The notes below the pieces were generated by a model. The model saw only the letters and a list, made by a program, of their open reading frames with translations. It ran no database searches and was not told the DNA's origin. DNA of 54,482 nt from Elusimicrobiota bacterium (GTDB lineage: Bacteria > Elusimicrobiota > Elusimicrobia > UBA1565 > UBA9628), in the NCBI GenBank assembly GCA_016218545.1, contig JACRDQ010000040.1:82436-136917 (forward strand). The letters are read 5' to 3'. The stretch's first letter is position 1. Each line of letters starts with the position of its first letter. The translations under genes and the position numbers were made by a program. Positions 39,957 through 48,462 of the stretch are shown here, one piece after another.

Positions 39957-40469
39957 ATGTCCAACGACCGCATCCCCGTCAAAGCAGCGCTCTTCGCCGC
40001 CGGTCTGCTGATACTCGACGTCTTCGTCCTCAACCAGGCTGTCCTGCCTCTGCTCGCGGGCGTCATCATGGTCCTCGTCCAGGGTCCGGGCGCGGTCCTG
40101 GCCGCGCGCAGGGGTGACCTGGACCTCGCATGGCGCAGGGGCCTGGCTGCGGGCCTTTTCGTCCTGGGAGCGGGCCTGGCCGTGGCCGGGGTGAGGGTCA
40201 ACAACGGGATCGCGGCCCGGCGCGCCGAAAGCGTCGTGGCCGCCTGCGTCCGATACCGGGAGGCCAAGGGGAGCTTTCCCGAGAGCCTCTCCGAGCTCGT
40301 CCCAGAGTTCCTCCCTGCCGTGCCCAGAGCCAAGCCGGTCGCGCTGTTCGCCGATTTCCTCTACGAGCCCGTGGGCAACAGGCACCGCCTCGCCTGGAGG
40401 GTCTTCCCTCCCCGGGGTTGGAGGCACGTGTTCGTCGAGGACGGCGGCGCCGCCTTGAGCGAGCGCTGA
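39957..40469 (+). CDS. Hypothetical membrane protein with soluble C-terminal domain
   Basis: The 170-residue product has three N-terminal membrane segments (AALFAAGLLILDVFVLNQ, VLPLLAGVIMVLVQGPGA and GLAAGLFVLGAGLAVAGV). The C-terminal 80 residues (AACVRYREAKGSFPESLSEL, then VPEFLPAVPRAK) resemble the pilin-like fold of type II secretion pseudopilins, where 'YxxxxGxxPxSLxxL' is common. The family is not recognised. Confidence 0.62.
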   Translation: MSNDRIPVKAALFAAGLLILDVFVLNQAVLPLLAGVIMVLVQGPGAVLAARRGDLDLAWRRGLAAGLFVLGAGLAVAGVRVNNGIAARRAESVVAACVRYREAKGSFPESLSELVPEFLPAVPRAKPVALFADFLYEPVGNRHRLAWRVFPPRGWRHVFVEDGGAALSER

Positions 40470-40479
40470 GCCCTCCCCC

Positions 40480-40752
40480 ATGCGGGAACCGGACTTCCGC
40501 TGGGAGGAGATCTCGGCCTGCCGCTCCGACCCAGGGCTCCAGAAGAAGCACCCCCGGGCCCTGGCAGCCCGCCTTGTTCGGTTGGAGGACCTCTCCTGCC
40601 CCTCGTGCGGAGCCGGCGGCCGGGGACTGGAGCTCTTCTACTACCGCACCCCGGAACGGACTTGGCGGCTCCTGTGCGGCAGGGCCGGGTGGATCGTGGT
40701 CTGCCCCTCGTGCCGCAGGCAGGTCAGGTTCTTCCTCGAGGCGATGGGTTAG
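40480..40752 (+). CDS. Small zinc-ribbon-like protein
   Basis: The 90-residue product contains LSCPSCGAGGRGLELFYYR and VVCPSCRRQVRFFLE, two CPSC knuckles 40 residues apart that would bind one zinc. It starts ten bases after the previous stop, after a CCTCCCCC stretch with no clear ribosome-binding site. Function unknown; the end overlaps the stop of the convergent glycosyltransferase gene. Confidence 0.6.
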   Translation: MREPDFRWEEISACRSDPGLQKKHPRALAARLVRLEDLSCPSCGAGGRGLELFYYRTPERTWRLLCGRAGWIVVCPSCRRQVRFFLEAMG

Positions 40753-43145
40753 GACGTCCTCGAGTAGAGGCCGGAGAGGGCGGCGAAGGTCGCAGACGGG
40801 CTGAAGGCCTCCCGGACGCGCTTCCTGCCCGCGTGCCCGAGACGGCGCCGCAACTCCGGGTCTCCGGCGAGCTCGAGGACCCGTTCTTTCAGGGCCGTCT
40901 CGTCGGCCGCGATGAAGCCGGTCTCGCCGTGCAGGACCGCGTCCCGGTTGCCGGGCACGTCCGAGGCGATCACGGGCAGGCCCAGGGCCATGGCCTCGAG
41001 CACGGCATTGGGCAGGCCCTCCCAACGGGAGTAGTGGACGAAGACGTCGGCGGCCGAGAGCTTCTCGAGCGCCGCGGCCGGGTCGAGCCAGCCGGTGAGC
41101 TCGAAACGGCCGTCGAGGCCGAGGCTCTTGAGCTCGCCCCTCAGCCGGTCCTCGCCGTCGCCTCCGCCGACCCAGACGAAGCGGGCGTCCGGCCGTGACT
41201 CGGCCAGCCCCTTGGCCAGGCGCACGAAGGCCTCGGGGTGCCGGGCGTAGGTGAGCCGGCCGCACGCGGCCACGGCGAGACCCCCTTCCCGGGCCGGGAC
41301 GCAAGCTAGGGCCTTGCCCAGATAGGGGTCGCAGACCGTGGCGACGGGCGCTCCCCAGGTCAGGCGCCCGGCCAACCGCGCCTCGCTGGGGCTGACGGCC
41401 ACGACCGTCCCGATCCAGGACGCCGAGGCCTCAAGGGTCCAGTAGAGCAGGCGCGCGGCCATGGAGCGGTCCTGCTGGAGGAAGCCGTAGCCTCGGGGGG
41501 AATGGAACACCAGGGGGACTCCAGCGGTCCACGCCGCAAGCCTGGCAAGGACCCCGGCCTTGGACGAGTGGGTATGGACCACGTCGGGAGCCTCGCGCTT
41601 GAAGAGCGCGTGGAGCCGGGTGAAGGCGGCCAGGTCCATGATGGGAGCGATCTCCCTCGTCATCTCCGGGACGTGGAACGCCAAGACGGCGCCCTTGGCC
41701 AGGGCGCGGTACTCGGCGGGCCGGCCGTCCCTGACCGCGTAGACCAGGCCGACCTCGAATCCGGCGGGGTCGAGGCCGTTGCAGATGGCCGCGACCTGGT
41801 TGCCGGTGCCTCCCGGCCCTCCGCACTCGAGGACCTCGAAGACCTTGCGCCGGCCGGGCGCGGGCGGCCTGCGTTCGGACACGAGGGAAGCGGCGAAGGC
41901 CAGCAGCATCGGCAGGTAGGTGAGCTTGTGCCTGGAGGCGGAGCCCAGGTCGAACTCGAGGAGGGCCGAGCCGGTCGTCATGATGAGGAAGAACGACATG
42001 AGGAGGATCCTGGCGGGTGTCTTGGGTCCGGTCAGGAAGGCCGCGGCCCCTGCGCAGGCCAGGGCCAGGAGGACCAGGTTCTCCAGGGAGGCGAGGATCC
42101 TGCCAGGGTTGCCTTCGAGGGGGTAGAGGCCCGGCAAGGGCATGAAGAGGGCGTAGAAAGCGCCTTTTGGGAGGAAGGCGGCCACGTCCAGCCAATCATG
42201 GAACTCGACCCCGTAGAAGAGCTGGGTGCCGATCCTCCGTCCCTTGTATATCTGCGCCCAAGCCTGGTCGGAGAGCTGTCGGGAACGGCGGAGGTCGGAG
42301 AGCCGCCGGGCGTTCCAGCGCGGGGAGGCCGAAGGGGCGGTGCCGGCCTCGTCGCCGGGGACAAGGCCTGGGTCGCTCGATGGCGGCAGGCCGCCGGGCT
42401 CCTGGCGCACGGTCATCTGCAGGGAGCCCGAGAAGAGCGCGGCGGAGAGCGGCCGATAGGCGAGCGGAGCGCTGACCGCGGCCGCAAGGCAGAGCAGGGC
42501 GGGCAGGACGCGGCGGCGCTCCCGGAGAGCGAGCCCGGCCGCTGCGGCCGCTGCGCAGGAAATGGCGGCCAACAGGTAGGCGCGTTGGAAGCCCGTGAGG
42601 AGGAGGCACGCCGCCCCGGCGGCCGATGCCAGGGCCGCGGGGAGGAGCCTCTCGCTCGTCAGGCTCCGGACGAGCAGCCAGAGGCTTGCGAAGGCGCAGA
42701 GCATGGCCGGGCCGTCCTTGAAGTTCTGCGACGTCATGAAGACGTGCGACGGCCAGACGGCCACGGCGAGGCCGGCGAGCACGGCGCGCCTGGGTCCGAA
42801 GACCAGGGAGGCGAGGGCGGCGAAGACCAGGACAGCGGCGGCGCCCAGGAGCGCGTTGGCCAGCTTGGCCGCCAGCGGGTGGAAGCCCGTGACGGAGTAG
42901 AGGCCCGCCAGGGCGACCGCGTGCAGGCGCTTGGCAGGCGAGACGGCAGGGACGTGGCTCCGGCCTTCCCGCCAGGACGCGAGCACGTCCAAGGCCATCT
43001 CGTCGGCGTAGCGGGCGTCGGTGAAGTAGTACTCCGGCATGAGCGGAGCCCGCTCGGTGACGACGGCCAGGCCGGCGCGCAGGGCGAGGGCGAGGAGGAA
43101 GACGGTCAGCAGTGGGCGGCGCCGGGCGCCGCTAATCCAGGACAC
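40749..43145 (-). CDS. Fusion: GT39/ArnT-like membrane glycosyltransferase + GT4 glycosyltransferase
   Basis: The 798-residue protein has two parts. Residues 1-425 hold about ten membrane segments with an early loop carrying DARYADEMALDVL, the acidic loop expected of GT39/PMT-type lipid-linked-sugar transferases, and AVWPSHVFMTSQNFKDGPAM. Residues 430-798 are a complete GT4 enzyme: LECGGPGGTGNQVAAICNGL, VHTHSSKAGVLARLAAW, VAACGRLTYARHPEAFVRLA and HYSRWEGLPNAVLEAMALG. Each part is normally a separate gene. A GTG at 43145 is the start and lies within the end of the GT2 gene (14-base overlap). It is the last gene of the polysaccharide operon. Confidence 0.83.
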   Translation of the reverse strand: MSWISGARRRPLLTVFLLALALRAGLAVVTERAPLMPEYYFTDARYADEMALDVLASWREGRSHVPAVSPAKRLHAVALAGLYSVTGFHPLAAKLANALLGAAAVLVFAALASLVFGPRRAVLAGLAVAVWPSHVFMTSQNFKDGPAMLCAFASLWLLVRSLTSERLLPAALASAAGAACLLLTGFQRAYLLAAISCAAAAAAGLALRERRRVLPALLCLAAAVSAPLAYRPLSAALFSGSLQMTVRQEPGGLPPSSDPGLVPGDEAGTAPSASPRWNARRLSDLRRSRQLSDQAWAQIYKGRRIGTQLFYGVEFHDWLDVAAFLPKGAFYALFMPLPGLYPLEGNPGRILASLENLVLLALACAGAAAFLTGPKTPARILLMSFFLIMTTGSALLEFDLGSASRHKLTYLPMLLAFAASLVSERRPPAPGRRKVFEVLECGGPGGTGNQVAAICNGLDPAGFEVGLVYAVRDGRPAEYRALAKGAVLAFHVPEMTREIAPIMDLAAFTRLHALFKREAPDVVHTHSSKAGVLARLAAWTAGVPLVFHSPRGYGFLQQDRSMAARLLYWTLEASASWIGTVVAVSPSEARLAGRLTWGAPVATVCDPYLGKALACVPAREGGLAVAACGRLTYARHPEAFVRLAKGLAESRPDARFVWVGGGDGEDRLRGELKSLGLDGRFELTGWLDPAAALEKLSAADVFVHYSRWEGLPNAVLEAMALGLPVIASDVPGNRDAVLHGETGFIAADETALKERVLELAGDPELRRRLGHAGRKRVREAFSPSATFAALSGLYSRTS

Positions 43146-43821
43146 GGTACTTCAGGAGGCAGCCGATGTAGCTCAGGGCCGCGGTCCAGGTGATCTTCTT
43201 GCCCTCGGCGTAGGTGCGGCCGCTGTAGGAGACGGGCACCTCGAAGATGCGCAGGCCGGCCTTGCAGACCTTGGCCGTGATCTCGGCCTCGATGCCCCAG
43301 CGGTCCGAGCGCAGGGGGATGGCCTTGATCTTGTCCGCGGCGAAGGCCTTGTAGCAGGTCCCCATGTCGGTCAGGTTGACGTCGTAGAGGACGTTGGCCG
43401 CGAGGGTCAGTCCGCGGTTGGCGAGGTAGTGCCAGAACAGGAGCACGCGGTGCGGGCTGCCGAGGAAGCGCGAGCCGTAGGAGACGTCCGCCTTGCCCTC
43501 GAGCAGGGGCTTGAGCAGCGCGCCGTAGTCGTCGGGGTCGTACTCGAGGTCCGCGTCCTGGATGAGCACGAAGTCCCCGGCGACGTGCTCGAGCGCGGTC
43601 CGGATCGCGGCGCCCTTGCCGCGGTTGGTCCCGTGGAAGAACACGCGGATCTCCGGCTCGAGGGGCCCTTTGAGGATCTCCGCGGTCCCGTCCGTGGACC
43701 CGTCGTCCACGACGATGATCTCCTTCTCGAGGGGGACGGAAGCCCTGCGGACCCTGCTGAGCAGCTCGCAGACGGTCGCTTCCTCGTTGTAGACCGGGAC
43801 GAGGACGCTCAGCTTGCGCAT
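43132..43821 (-). CDS. Glycosyltransferase family 2 (dolichyl-phosphate-sugar synthase-like)
   Basis: The 229-residue GT-A enzyme has LSVLVPVYNEEATVCELL, IIVVDDGSTDGTAEIL, GKGAAIRTALEHVAGDFVLI and QDADLEYDPDDY, where DAD binds the metal. It ends without membrane helices, like DPM1-type polyprenyl-phosphate-mannose/glucose synthases. Those make the lipid-linked donor used by GT39-type enzymes, which fits the fusion gene next to it. Its ATG overlaps the deacetylase stop by one base (TGATG). Confidence 0.9.
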   Translation of the reverse strand: MRKLSVLVPVYNEEATVCELLSRVRRASVPLEKEIIVVDDGSTDGTAEILKGPLEPEIRVFFHGTNRGKGAAIRTALEHVAGDFVLIQDADLEYDPDDYGALLKPLLEGKADVSYGSRFLGSPHRVLLFWHYLANRGLTLAANVLYDVNLTDMGTCYKAFAADKIKAIPLRSDRWGIEAEITAKVCKAGLRIFEVPVSYSGRTYAEGKKITWTAALSYIGCLLKYRVLD

Positions 43822-44630
43822 CAGTTCTTGGAGATCCTCAGCGTGGGCCGGGCCGCGCGGCGCTGCGTCCGGCGCGGCTTGGCCGGAGCCCGGGTGACGA
43901 CGGCGTCTTGTCCCGGTTCCATCACTCCCTTGAGCCACGAGATGCGCGCCTGGCAGCCGCGGTAGCGGCTCAGACGGAGGGGGTCCGTCCCGGGCTCCGC
44001 GCGGACGGAGGGATTGGCGAAGGCGAGGCGATAGCCGCACTTGGCGAGGCGGCCGGTCCACTCGTCGACGACCTGTCCCCACGGCCAAGCGAAGGCGAAG
44101 CAGGGCTGGCCGGTCTTCGATTCGATGGTCTTCCGGGAGACGATGAGCTCATCCTCGAAGGGCGCGTAGGCGGTCTCGGGGTTGAAGCAGCGGTGCGTGT
44201 GGGTGTGGGAGCCGAACTCCCAGACCCCGGAGGCGCCCATGGCCTTGATCTCGCCCCAGGAGAGGAAGCCGTCGAAGCCCCGTTCCATGGTGTGCGTGTC
44301 GGCGATGGAGCCTCCGTCCGCGCCGGTCAGGCGCTGGACGGGCGTTATGCTGGGGAAGGCCGTGGGGATGAACAGGACCGCGGTCATGCCGTACTTCTTG
44401 AGGAGCGGGTGCGCGTAGACCCAGGTGTCCGCGTAGGCGTCGTCGAAGGTCAGCATGAGGGAGCGGGCCGGCGCGGGCTTGGCGCCGGACACATGCTGCT
44501 CGAGGTCGGAAAGGCGCAGCGTCCGGTAGCCCCGCTCCTTGAGCCAGCGCAGGTGGTCCTCGAAAGCCTTGGGCGTGACCTGCTGGTCCGGGGCGACGTG
44601 GTGGTACGTGAGCACTGGGACGACGGTCAT
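43821..44630 (-). CDS. Polysaccharide deacetylase (NodB homology, CE4)
   Basis: The 269-residue protein shows VLTYHHVAPDQQVTPKAFED, LMLTFDDAYADTWVYAHPLL with the catalytic and metal-binding TFDD, and FGSHTHTHRCF with the H(S/T)xxH metal site. CE4 enzymes remove N- or O-acetyl groups from glycans. There is no signal peptide. The C-terminus is a basic tail (KPRRTQRRAARPTLR). AGGAGG precedes the ATG at 44630, and a -10 box lies at 44679-44687. Confidence 0.9.
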   Translation of the reverse strand: MTVVPVLTYHHVAPDQQVTPKAFEDHLRWLKERGYRTLRLSDLEQHVSGAKPAPARSLMLTFDDAYADTWVYAHPLLKKYGMTAVLFIPTAFPSITPVQRLTGADGGSIADTHTMERGFDGFLSWGEIKAMGASGVWEFGSHTHTHRCFNPETAYAPFEDELIVSRKTIESKTGQPCFAFAWPWGQVVDEWTGRLAKCGYRLAFANPSVRAEPGTDPLRLSRYRGCQARISWLKGVMEPGQDAVVTRAPAKPRRTQRRAARPTLRISKN

Positions 44631-44678
44631 GCGCGGCCTCCTGGCTGAGCGGCGCTTCCGGGATCAGAGCGGTCGGAC

Positions 44679-44687
44679 ATTTTACCA
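44679..44687 (-). promoter_or_regulatory. Extended -10 promoter of the deacetylase-GT2-GT39/GT4 operon
   Basis: TGGTAAAAT lies 48 bases before the ATG at 44630. An 18-base palindrome lies 22 bases upstream of it. Confidence 0.5.
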
Positions 44688-44708
44688 AATTAGGGGCGGG
44701 GTCGGCTT

Positions 44709-44726
44709 CCCGGAACGCGTTCCGGG
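44709..44726. promoter_or_regulatory. Perfect palindrome CCCGGAACGCGTTCCGGG, operator or terminator
   Basis: The 18-base palindrome (9-bp arms, no loop) lies six bases after the wzy stop and just upstream of the deacetylase promoter. It may end wzy transcription or bind a dimeric regulator; lack of a T-run and of a loop favours an operator. Confidence 0.4.
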
Positions 44727-44732
44727 GGCGGC

Positions 44733-45953
44733 TCAGGTCTTGTGCCCGGCGTCGTCGGCCTCGGCCCAGGCCCACAGGAAGAGCACGGTGGTCGCCAGGA
44801 GTTCGACCTGGAAGGAGGACTCGGTGAGGTTCATCACGAGGAAGGCGACCATGGACGACCAAGCCCAGAGGTTGGGGCCGGTCGAGGCCCGCTTGGCGCG
44901 GCGGTAGGCCCGGACGGTCAGCAGGCCCAGGAAGGCCGTCAAGGCCGTGAAGCCGACGAGGCCTCGCTCGGCGAGCTGGTGGATGTAGATGTTGTGGGCC
45001 GAGTGCCAGACCCACTGGCCGTCCACCTTGCCCTGGAAATAGGAGACGAACTGGGCCTTGTAGTTGCCCAGTCCGATGCCCAGCAGGGGGTAGTCCTTGA
45101 ACATGTCGAGGCCGACCCTCCAGAGGATGAGGCGGTGGAACTGAGGGTTGAGGTTGTTGTCTCCGCCGCTGAAGATCCCGTTCTTGAGCAGGGTCTTGCT
45201 GATGGACCGGCTGGACTCGGGGATGACCTCGAGGAGAACGACGCCGGCGACGCCGGCGGCCAGCGCCACATAGCCGTACTTGCGGAACCTGCGGTCCACG
45301 ACGCAGATCGCGGCGAAACCGGCGGCCAGGGCCACGAAGGCTCCCCTGCCCTGGCTGAGGATGAGGGCGGCCAGGACCACGGCGAGGAAGGCCAGGCAGG
45401 CGGCGAGGTGCCTGCGCCTTGAGGACCCGTCCGCCGGCCGGCCCAGGAAGGCCAGGCCGCCGAGCGCGGCCAGGGTCATCTGCTGGCTGAAGGTGACCGG
45501 ATGGACGAAGGCGTGGGCGCGCATGCGGGTCATGAGCTCCCAGGGGATGCCCTCGCCCACGCGCTGGGTCAGGGCTTGATAGATCCCGGTCCCGGCCGCG
45601 AACAGGAACGAGGCGCCCAGGGCCCAGTGCGCCTTGGGGGAGGGCGCCGCGGACAGGGCCATGAGGAAGAGGGCGAAGACCCACAGCTTGTGCAGGTCGC
45701 GCTGGAGATCCGGCAGGCAGTCCACGGGATCCACGGCCACGGCGGATACGAGCAGGGCCGCGGCGAAGTAGGCCCAGAGCGCGTAGTCGGCCGGGATCAG
45801 GGCGGCCCGCCAGAGGGGCTTGCGCCGGGCGAGCAGGACCCAGAGCAGGGCGGCGGTCATCAGCCCAGCGGAGATGTTCATCCCCGCGACCGTGACCGGG
45901 AGGGTCAGGCCCAGGGCGAAGACGGTGCACGCCAGGACGGTCTCGGGAGTCAT
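44733..45953 (-). CDS. O-antigen ligase / polymerase (Wzy-WaaL family) membrane protein
   Basis: The 406-residue protein has ten or more membrane segments. The Wzy_C region is seen as LSQGRGAFVALAAGFAAICV, then a large outer loop with FHRLILWRVGLDMFKDYPLL, GIGLGNYKAQF and WHSAHNIYIHQLAERGLVGF; the loop arginines and the HNIYxHxxAExG motif are typical. It joins or transfers lipid-linked glycan units at the outer face of the inner membrane. The ATG overlaps the stop of the flippase fusion by four bases. Confidence 0.88.
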   Translation of the reverse strand: MTPETVLACTVFALGLTLPVTVAGMNISAGLMTAALLWVLLARRKPLWRAALIPADYALWAYFAAALLVSAVAVDPVDCLPDLQRDLHKLWVFALFLMALSAAPSPKAHWALGASFLFAAGTGIYQALTQRVGEGIPWELMTRMRAHAFVHPVTFSQQMTLAALGGLAFLGRPADGSSRRRHLAACLAFLAVVLAALILSQGRGAFVALAAGFAAICVVDRRFRKYGYVALAAGVAGVVLLEVIPESSRSISKTLLKNGIFSGGDNNLNPQFHRLILWRVGLDMFKDYPLLGIGLGNYKAQFVSYFQGKVDGQWVWHSAHNIYIHQLAERGLVGFTALTAFLGLLTVRAYRRAKRASTGPNLWAWSSMVAFLVMNLTESSFQVELLATTVLFLWAWAEADDAGHKT

Positions 45954-48355
45954 GGGGCTCGGAAAGTCCCCTTGATGCCGAAGAGGGCGTAATAGGTCAG
46001 CCCCAGGACGTAGGCTCCCAGGAGCGCGGCGGCCGCGCCCGTGATGCCCCAGGCCGGGATGAGGACGACGCAGAGCGCGATGTTGCCGACCGCCGTGACC
46101 GCGGAGCCCGCCACCGAGACCTTCAGGCCCTCGAAGTCGCGCGCGGAGAGGATGTTGGCCGCGATGCCGTGCGTCATGATGAGGGACGCGGCCGCGGCTA
46201 GAGTCACGGCCCAGTCCAGGCGGAACTCGTACTTCTTGCCGAAGAGGAAGAGGGCGGCGCAGGCGGCCAGGGTCAGTCCGGCCCAGGCCGCGGCGGTCAG
46301 CGGGACGCGGATCCTGCGGAACACGCTCCAGGCCTGGGCTTGGCCTTCAGGGTCGCTCGAGACCGGGATGAGCACGGCGGTCAGCATGTAAAGCAAAGAG
46401 AGGCTGATCTGGGCCGTGGCCGTGAAGTACGCGCTGAAGACGCCGACCTCGTGGGCGGTGTAGTGGCGGTTGAGGATGAGGCGGGCCGGGGCCAGCACGC
46501 AGGCCAGGGTCACCAGGTTGAGGGCGGCCACGGAGGCGTACTGGACGACCGGCCGGAACGACGCGGGGTCGAAGGCCGGCCGCAGGAAGGACCGGACCTT
46601 CCAGAGGGAGTGGACCGCGGCCGCGGCGAAGCTCGCGGCCAAGGCGAGGATGAGGTGGCGGTGGGTGACGTCTCCCCGCGCGGCCAGGGCGAGGAGGACG
46701 GCCGGGGTGAGGAACCCGTAGAGGGCCTCCGAGATCCCGCGGTCGCGGAAGCGCTGCATGCCCAAGAGGGGGCTCGAGACGACCACGTAGAAGGCGTTGC
46801 AGAAGGAGTAGAGCAGGGCGAGCATGAAGAGGCCCGTCGGGACCGCGAGGGCCGCGGACAGGCCTTCTCTGAGGAAGAGGCAGCCCCCCATGACCAGGGC
46901 CCCCCAGGCCAGGAAGGTCGCCAGGGCCGTGGAGGTCACGGCGCGGCACTCGGCCTCGGGCTTCTCAGGGGAGAGGAGCTTGCTCAGGGCCACGGGGAAG
47001 CCCAGGGTGGGGAGGATCTGCAGGAAGGCCGAGACCGCGAGCACGAGGTTGGCCTTGCCGAACTCGGCCGGGCCGAGGACGCGGCCGGCGACGACCTGCG
47101 TGGCCAGGACAGAGACCTTGGCGGCTCCGTAGAAGAGGCCGATCCAGGAGAACCCCTTGACGAAAGCTTGGACCTGCCGGGGCAGGCGCGTCTGAGCCGG
47201 GGGCCGGGGTCCATCCCGGCCGGCCGCGCCGGCCGCGCCGAGCACGACGGTCCTGAAACGCTCGAACTCCTTGGCGTGGGTGTGCTCAGCCGCGAGCTCG
47301 CGGCGCCTGCGGCGCAACTCCGGAGTCTCCGTCTTGTGGAGGTTCCGCGCGACGGCGGCCCACTCCGCCGGGTCCTCGGCGATGTAGAGGAGGTCCTTGT
47401 AGGGGGAGAGGCTCGGCAGGGGCGTGGCCAGGATCGGCCTGCCCATGGCCAGGCACTCGTAGATCTTGGCCGGGACCACGCCCAGGTGGAAGGGGGTGAT
47501 CCGGTAGGGCATGAGGAAGGCGTCGAAGCCCTCCAGCCGCTCCCTGAGCTTGTCCGGGGAGGTGGGCTCCAGGCGCGTCACGGCCGGAGGCAGGGGCGCG
47601 TGGTCGCCCTTGAAGAACCCCGACATCGTGACCGGGAACCCCGCCTCGGTCAGGGCCGCGAGGTATTCCGGGGCCAGGTCCGGTCCCCAGGTGCCGTAGT
47701 AGCAGAAGGACCGGACCGGGTCGTTGCCGGGTCTGGCCTGGAGGAAGTCGGCATCGACGCCCTGGTGGATCTGGACGACCCGCGGATGCTCGGCCTTCTT
47801 CTGCTCGAAGAGGAAGTTCGAGTCGCAGACCACCACGTCCGAAGAGGAGAGGAGCGCTTTCTCGATCTCCGGGAAGTCCGCGGGCGCGTCCGGGTGCGCC
47901 CTGAAATTGGAGGCGCAGTCGTAGACCACGGCCGAGGGCTCGAGGAGGCACAGGAGGTCCAGGCTCGTCGCGGTCGGGAAGTAGACGACCACCAGGGGAT
48001 GGGGCCGCAGGCCCGCGGCCTTGAGCCGCTCGACCAGGGCGGGCAGGCGCAGGTACCTGTTGAAGAGCCTGGGCAGGCGGCCGGTGGGCGGCAGGACCTT
48101 GGGCGCCAGCACGCGCACCCCGGCGGCGGGCTCCTCCGGGGAGCGTCCGGGGGAGAGCAGGTCCAGGACCTTCTTCCTCAGGCGTCCCAGGTCCGACCAG
48201 CGCGGGTTGCGGAACCCGGAGTTCTCGACGAAGAAGACCTCGTGGCCCGCGGCTCCGAACTGGGAGGCGAAGATCTGGTGCCTCTGCCAGGCCGCTCCCC
48301 AGTCGATGGAGCTGATGAAGACGATCTGGGGCGAGGACGTCGCAGGGGAGGGCAT
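45950..48355 (-). CDS. Fusion: GT4-like glycosyltransferase + Wzx-type oligosaccharide flippase
   Basis: The 801-residue protein starts with a soluble glycosyltransferase (residues 1-375): VFISSIDWGAAWQRHQIFAS, VVYDCASNFRAHPDAP, VCDSNFLFEQKK, FCYYGTWGP and MPYRITPFHLGVVPAKIYEC with LAMGRPILATPLPSLSPYKD. Residues 390-801 hold about 12-14 membrane segments in MATE/Wzx style, starting VKGFSWIGLFYGAAKVSVLA and VAGRVLGPAEFGKANLVLAV. Fusing an extending transferase to the flippase would couple glycan completion to export. The first gene of its operon; its ATG lies 11 bases after TTGTAAAAT (48367-48375). Confidence 0.86.
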   Translation of the reverse strand: MPSPATSSPQIVFISSIDWGAAWQRHQIFASQFGAAGHEVFFVENSGFRNPRWSDLGRLRKKVLDLLSPGRSPEEPAAGVRVLAPKVLPPTGRLPRLFNRYLRLPALVERLKAAGLRPHPLVVVYFPTATSLDLLCLLEPSAVVYDCASNFRAHPDAPADFPEIEKALLSSSDVVVCDSNFLFEQKKAEHPRVVQIHQGVDADFLQARPGNDPVRSFCYYGTWGPDLAPEYLAALTEAGFPVTMSGFFKGDHAPLPPAVTRLEPTSPDKLRERLEGFDAFLMPYRITPFHLGVVPAKIYECLAMGRPILATPLPSLSPYKDLLYIAEDPAEWAAVARNLHKTETPELRRRRRELAAEHTHAKEFERFRTVVLGAAGAAGRDGPRPPAQTRLPRQVQAFVKGFSWIGLFYGAAKVSVLATQVVAGRVLGPAEFGKANLVLAVSAFLQILPTLGFPVALSKLLSPEKPEAECRAVTSTALATFLAWGALVMGGCLFLREGLSAALAVPTGLFMLALLYSFCNAFYVVVSSPLLGMQRFRDRGISEALYGFLTPAVLLALAARGDVTHRHLILALAASFAAAAVHSLWKVRSFLRPAFDPASFRPVVQYASVAALNLVTLACVLAPARLILNRHYTAHEVGVFSAYFTATAQISLSLLYMLTAVLIPVSSDPEGQAQAWSVFRRIRVPLTAAAWAGLTLAACAALFLFGKKYEFRLDWAVTLAAAASLIMTHGIAANILSARDFEGLKVSVAGSAVTAVGNIALCVVLIPAWGITGAAAALLGAYVLGLTYYALFGIKGTFRAP

Positions 48356-48366
48356 GTCGCAGGTCT

Positions 48367-48375
48367 ATTTTACAA
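48367..48375 (-). promoter_or_regulatory. -10 promoter box of the flippase-fusion/wzy operon
   Basis: TTGTAAAAT on the minus strand ends 11 bases before the ATG at 48355. It is divergent from the nitric oxide reductase promoter. Confidence 0.4.
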
Positions 48376-48404
48376 TTGATTGGCCGCCAGGGGCTCTCTG
48401 CGGC

Positions 48405-48414
48405 TTGCTATGAT
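48405..48414 (+). promoter_or_regulatory. -10 promoter box of the nitric oxide reductase gene
   Basis: TTGCTATGAT includes TATGAT with an upstream TG. It lies 48 bases before the ATG at 48463, and AAGGAG precedes that ATG by seven bases, so this mRNA has a normal leader, unlike most neighbours. Confidence 0.5.
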
Positions 48415-48462
48415 GGGGTGACCGGCGCGGCCGGGGGCCGTGCCAGGACAAGGAGATGCGTC

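Noticed and set aside
44631..44732. A riboswitch or small RNA in the gap before the deacetylase gene
   Set aside because: The gap contains a promoter box, a ribosome-binding site and an 18-base palindrome, but no conserved riboswitch core that I can recognise.
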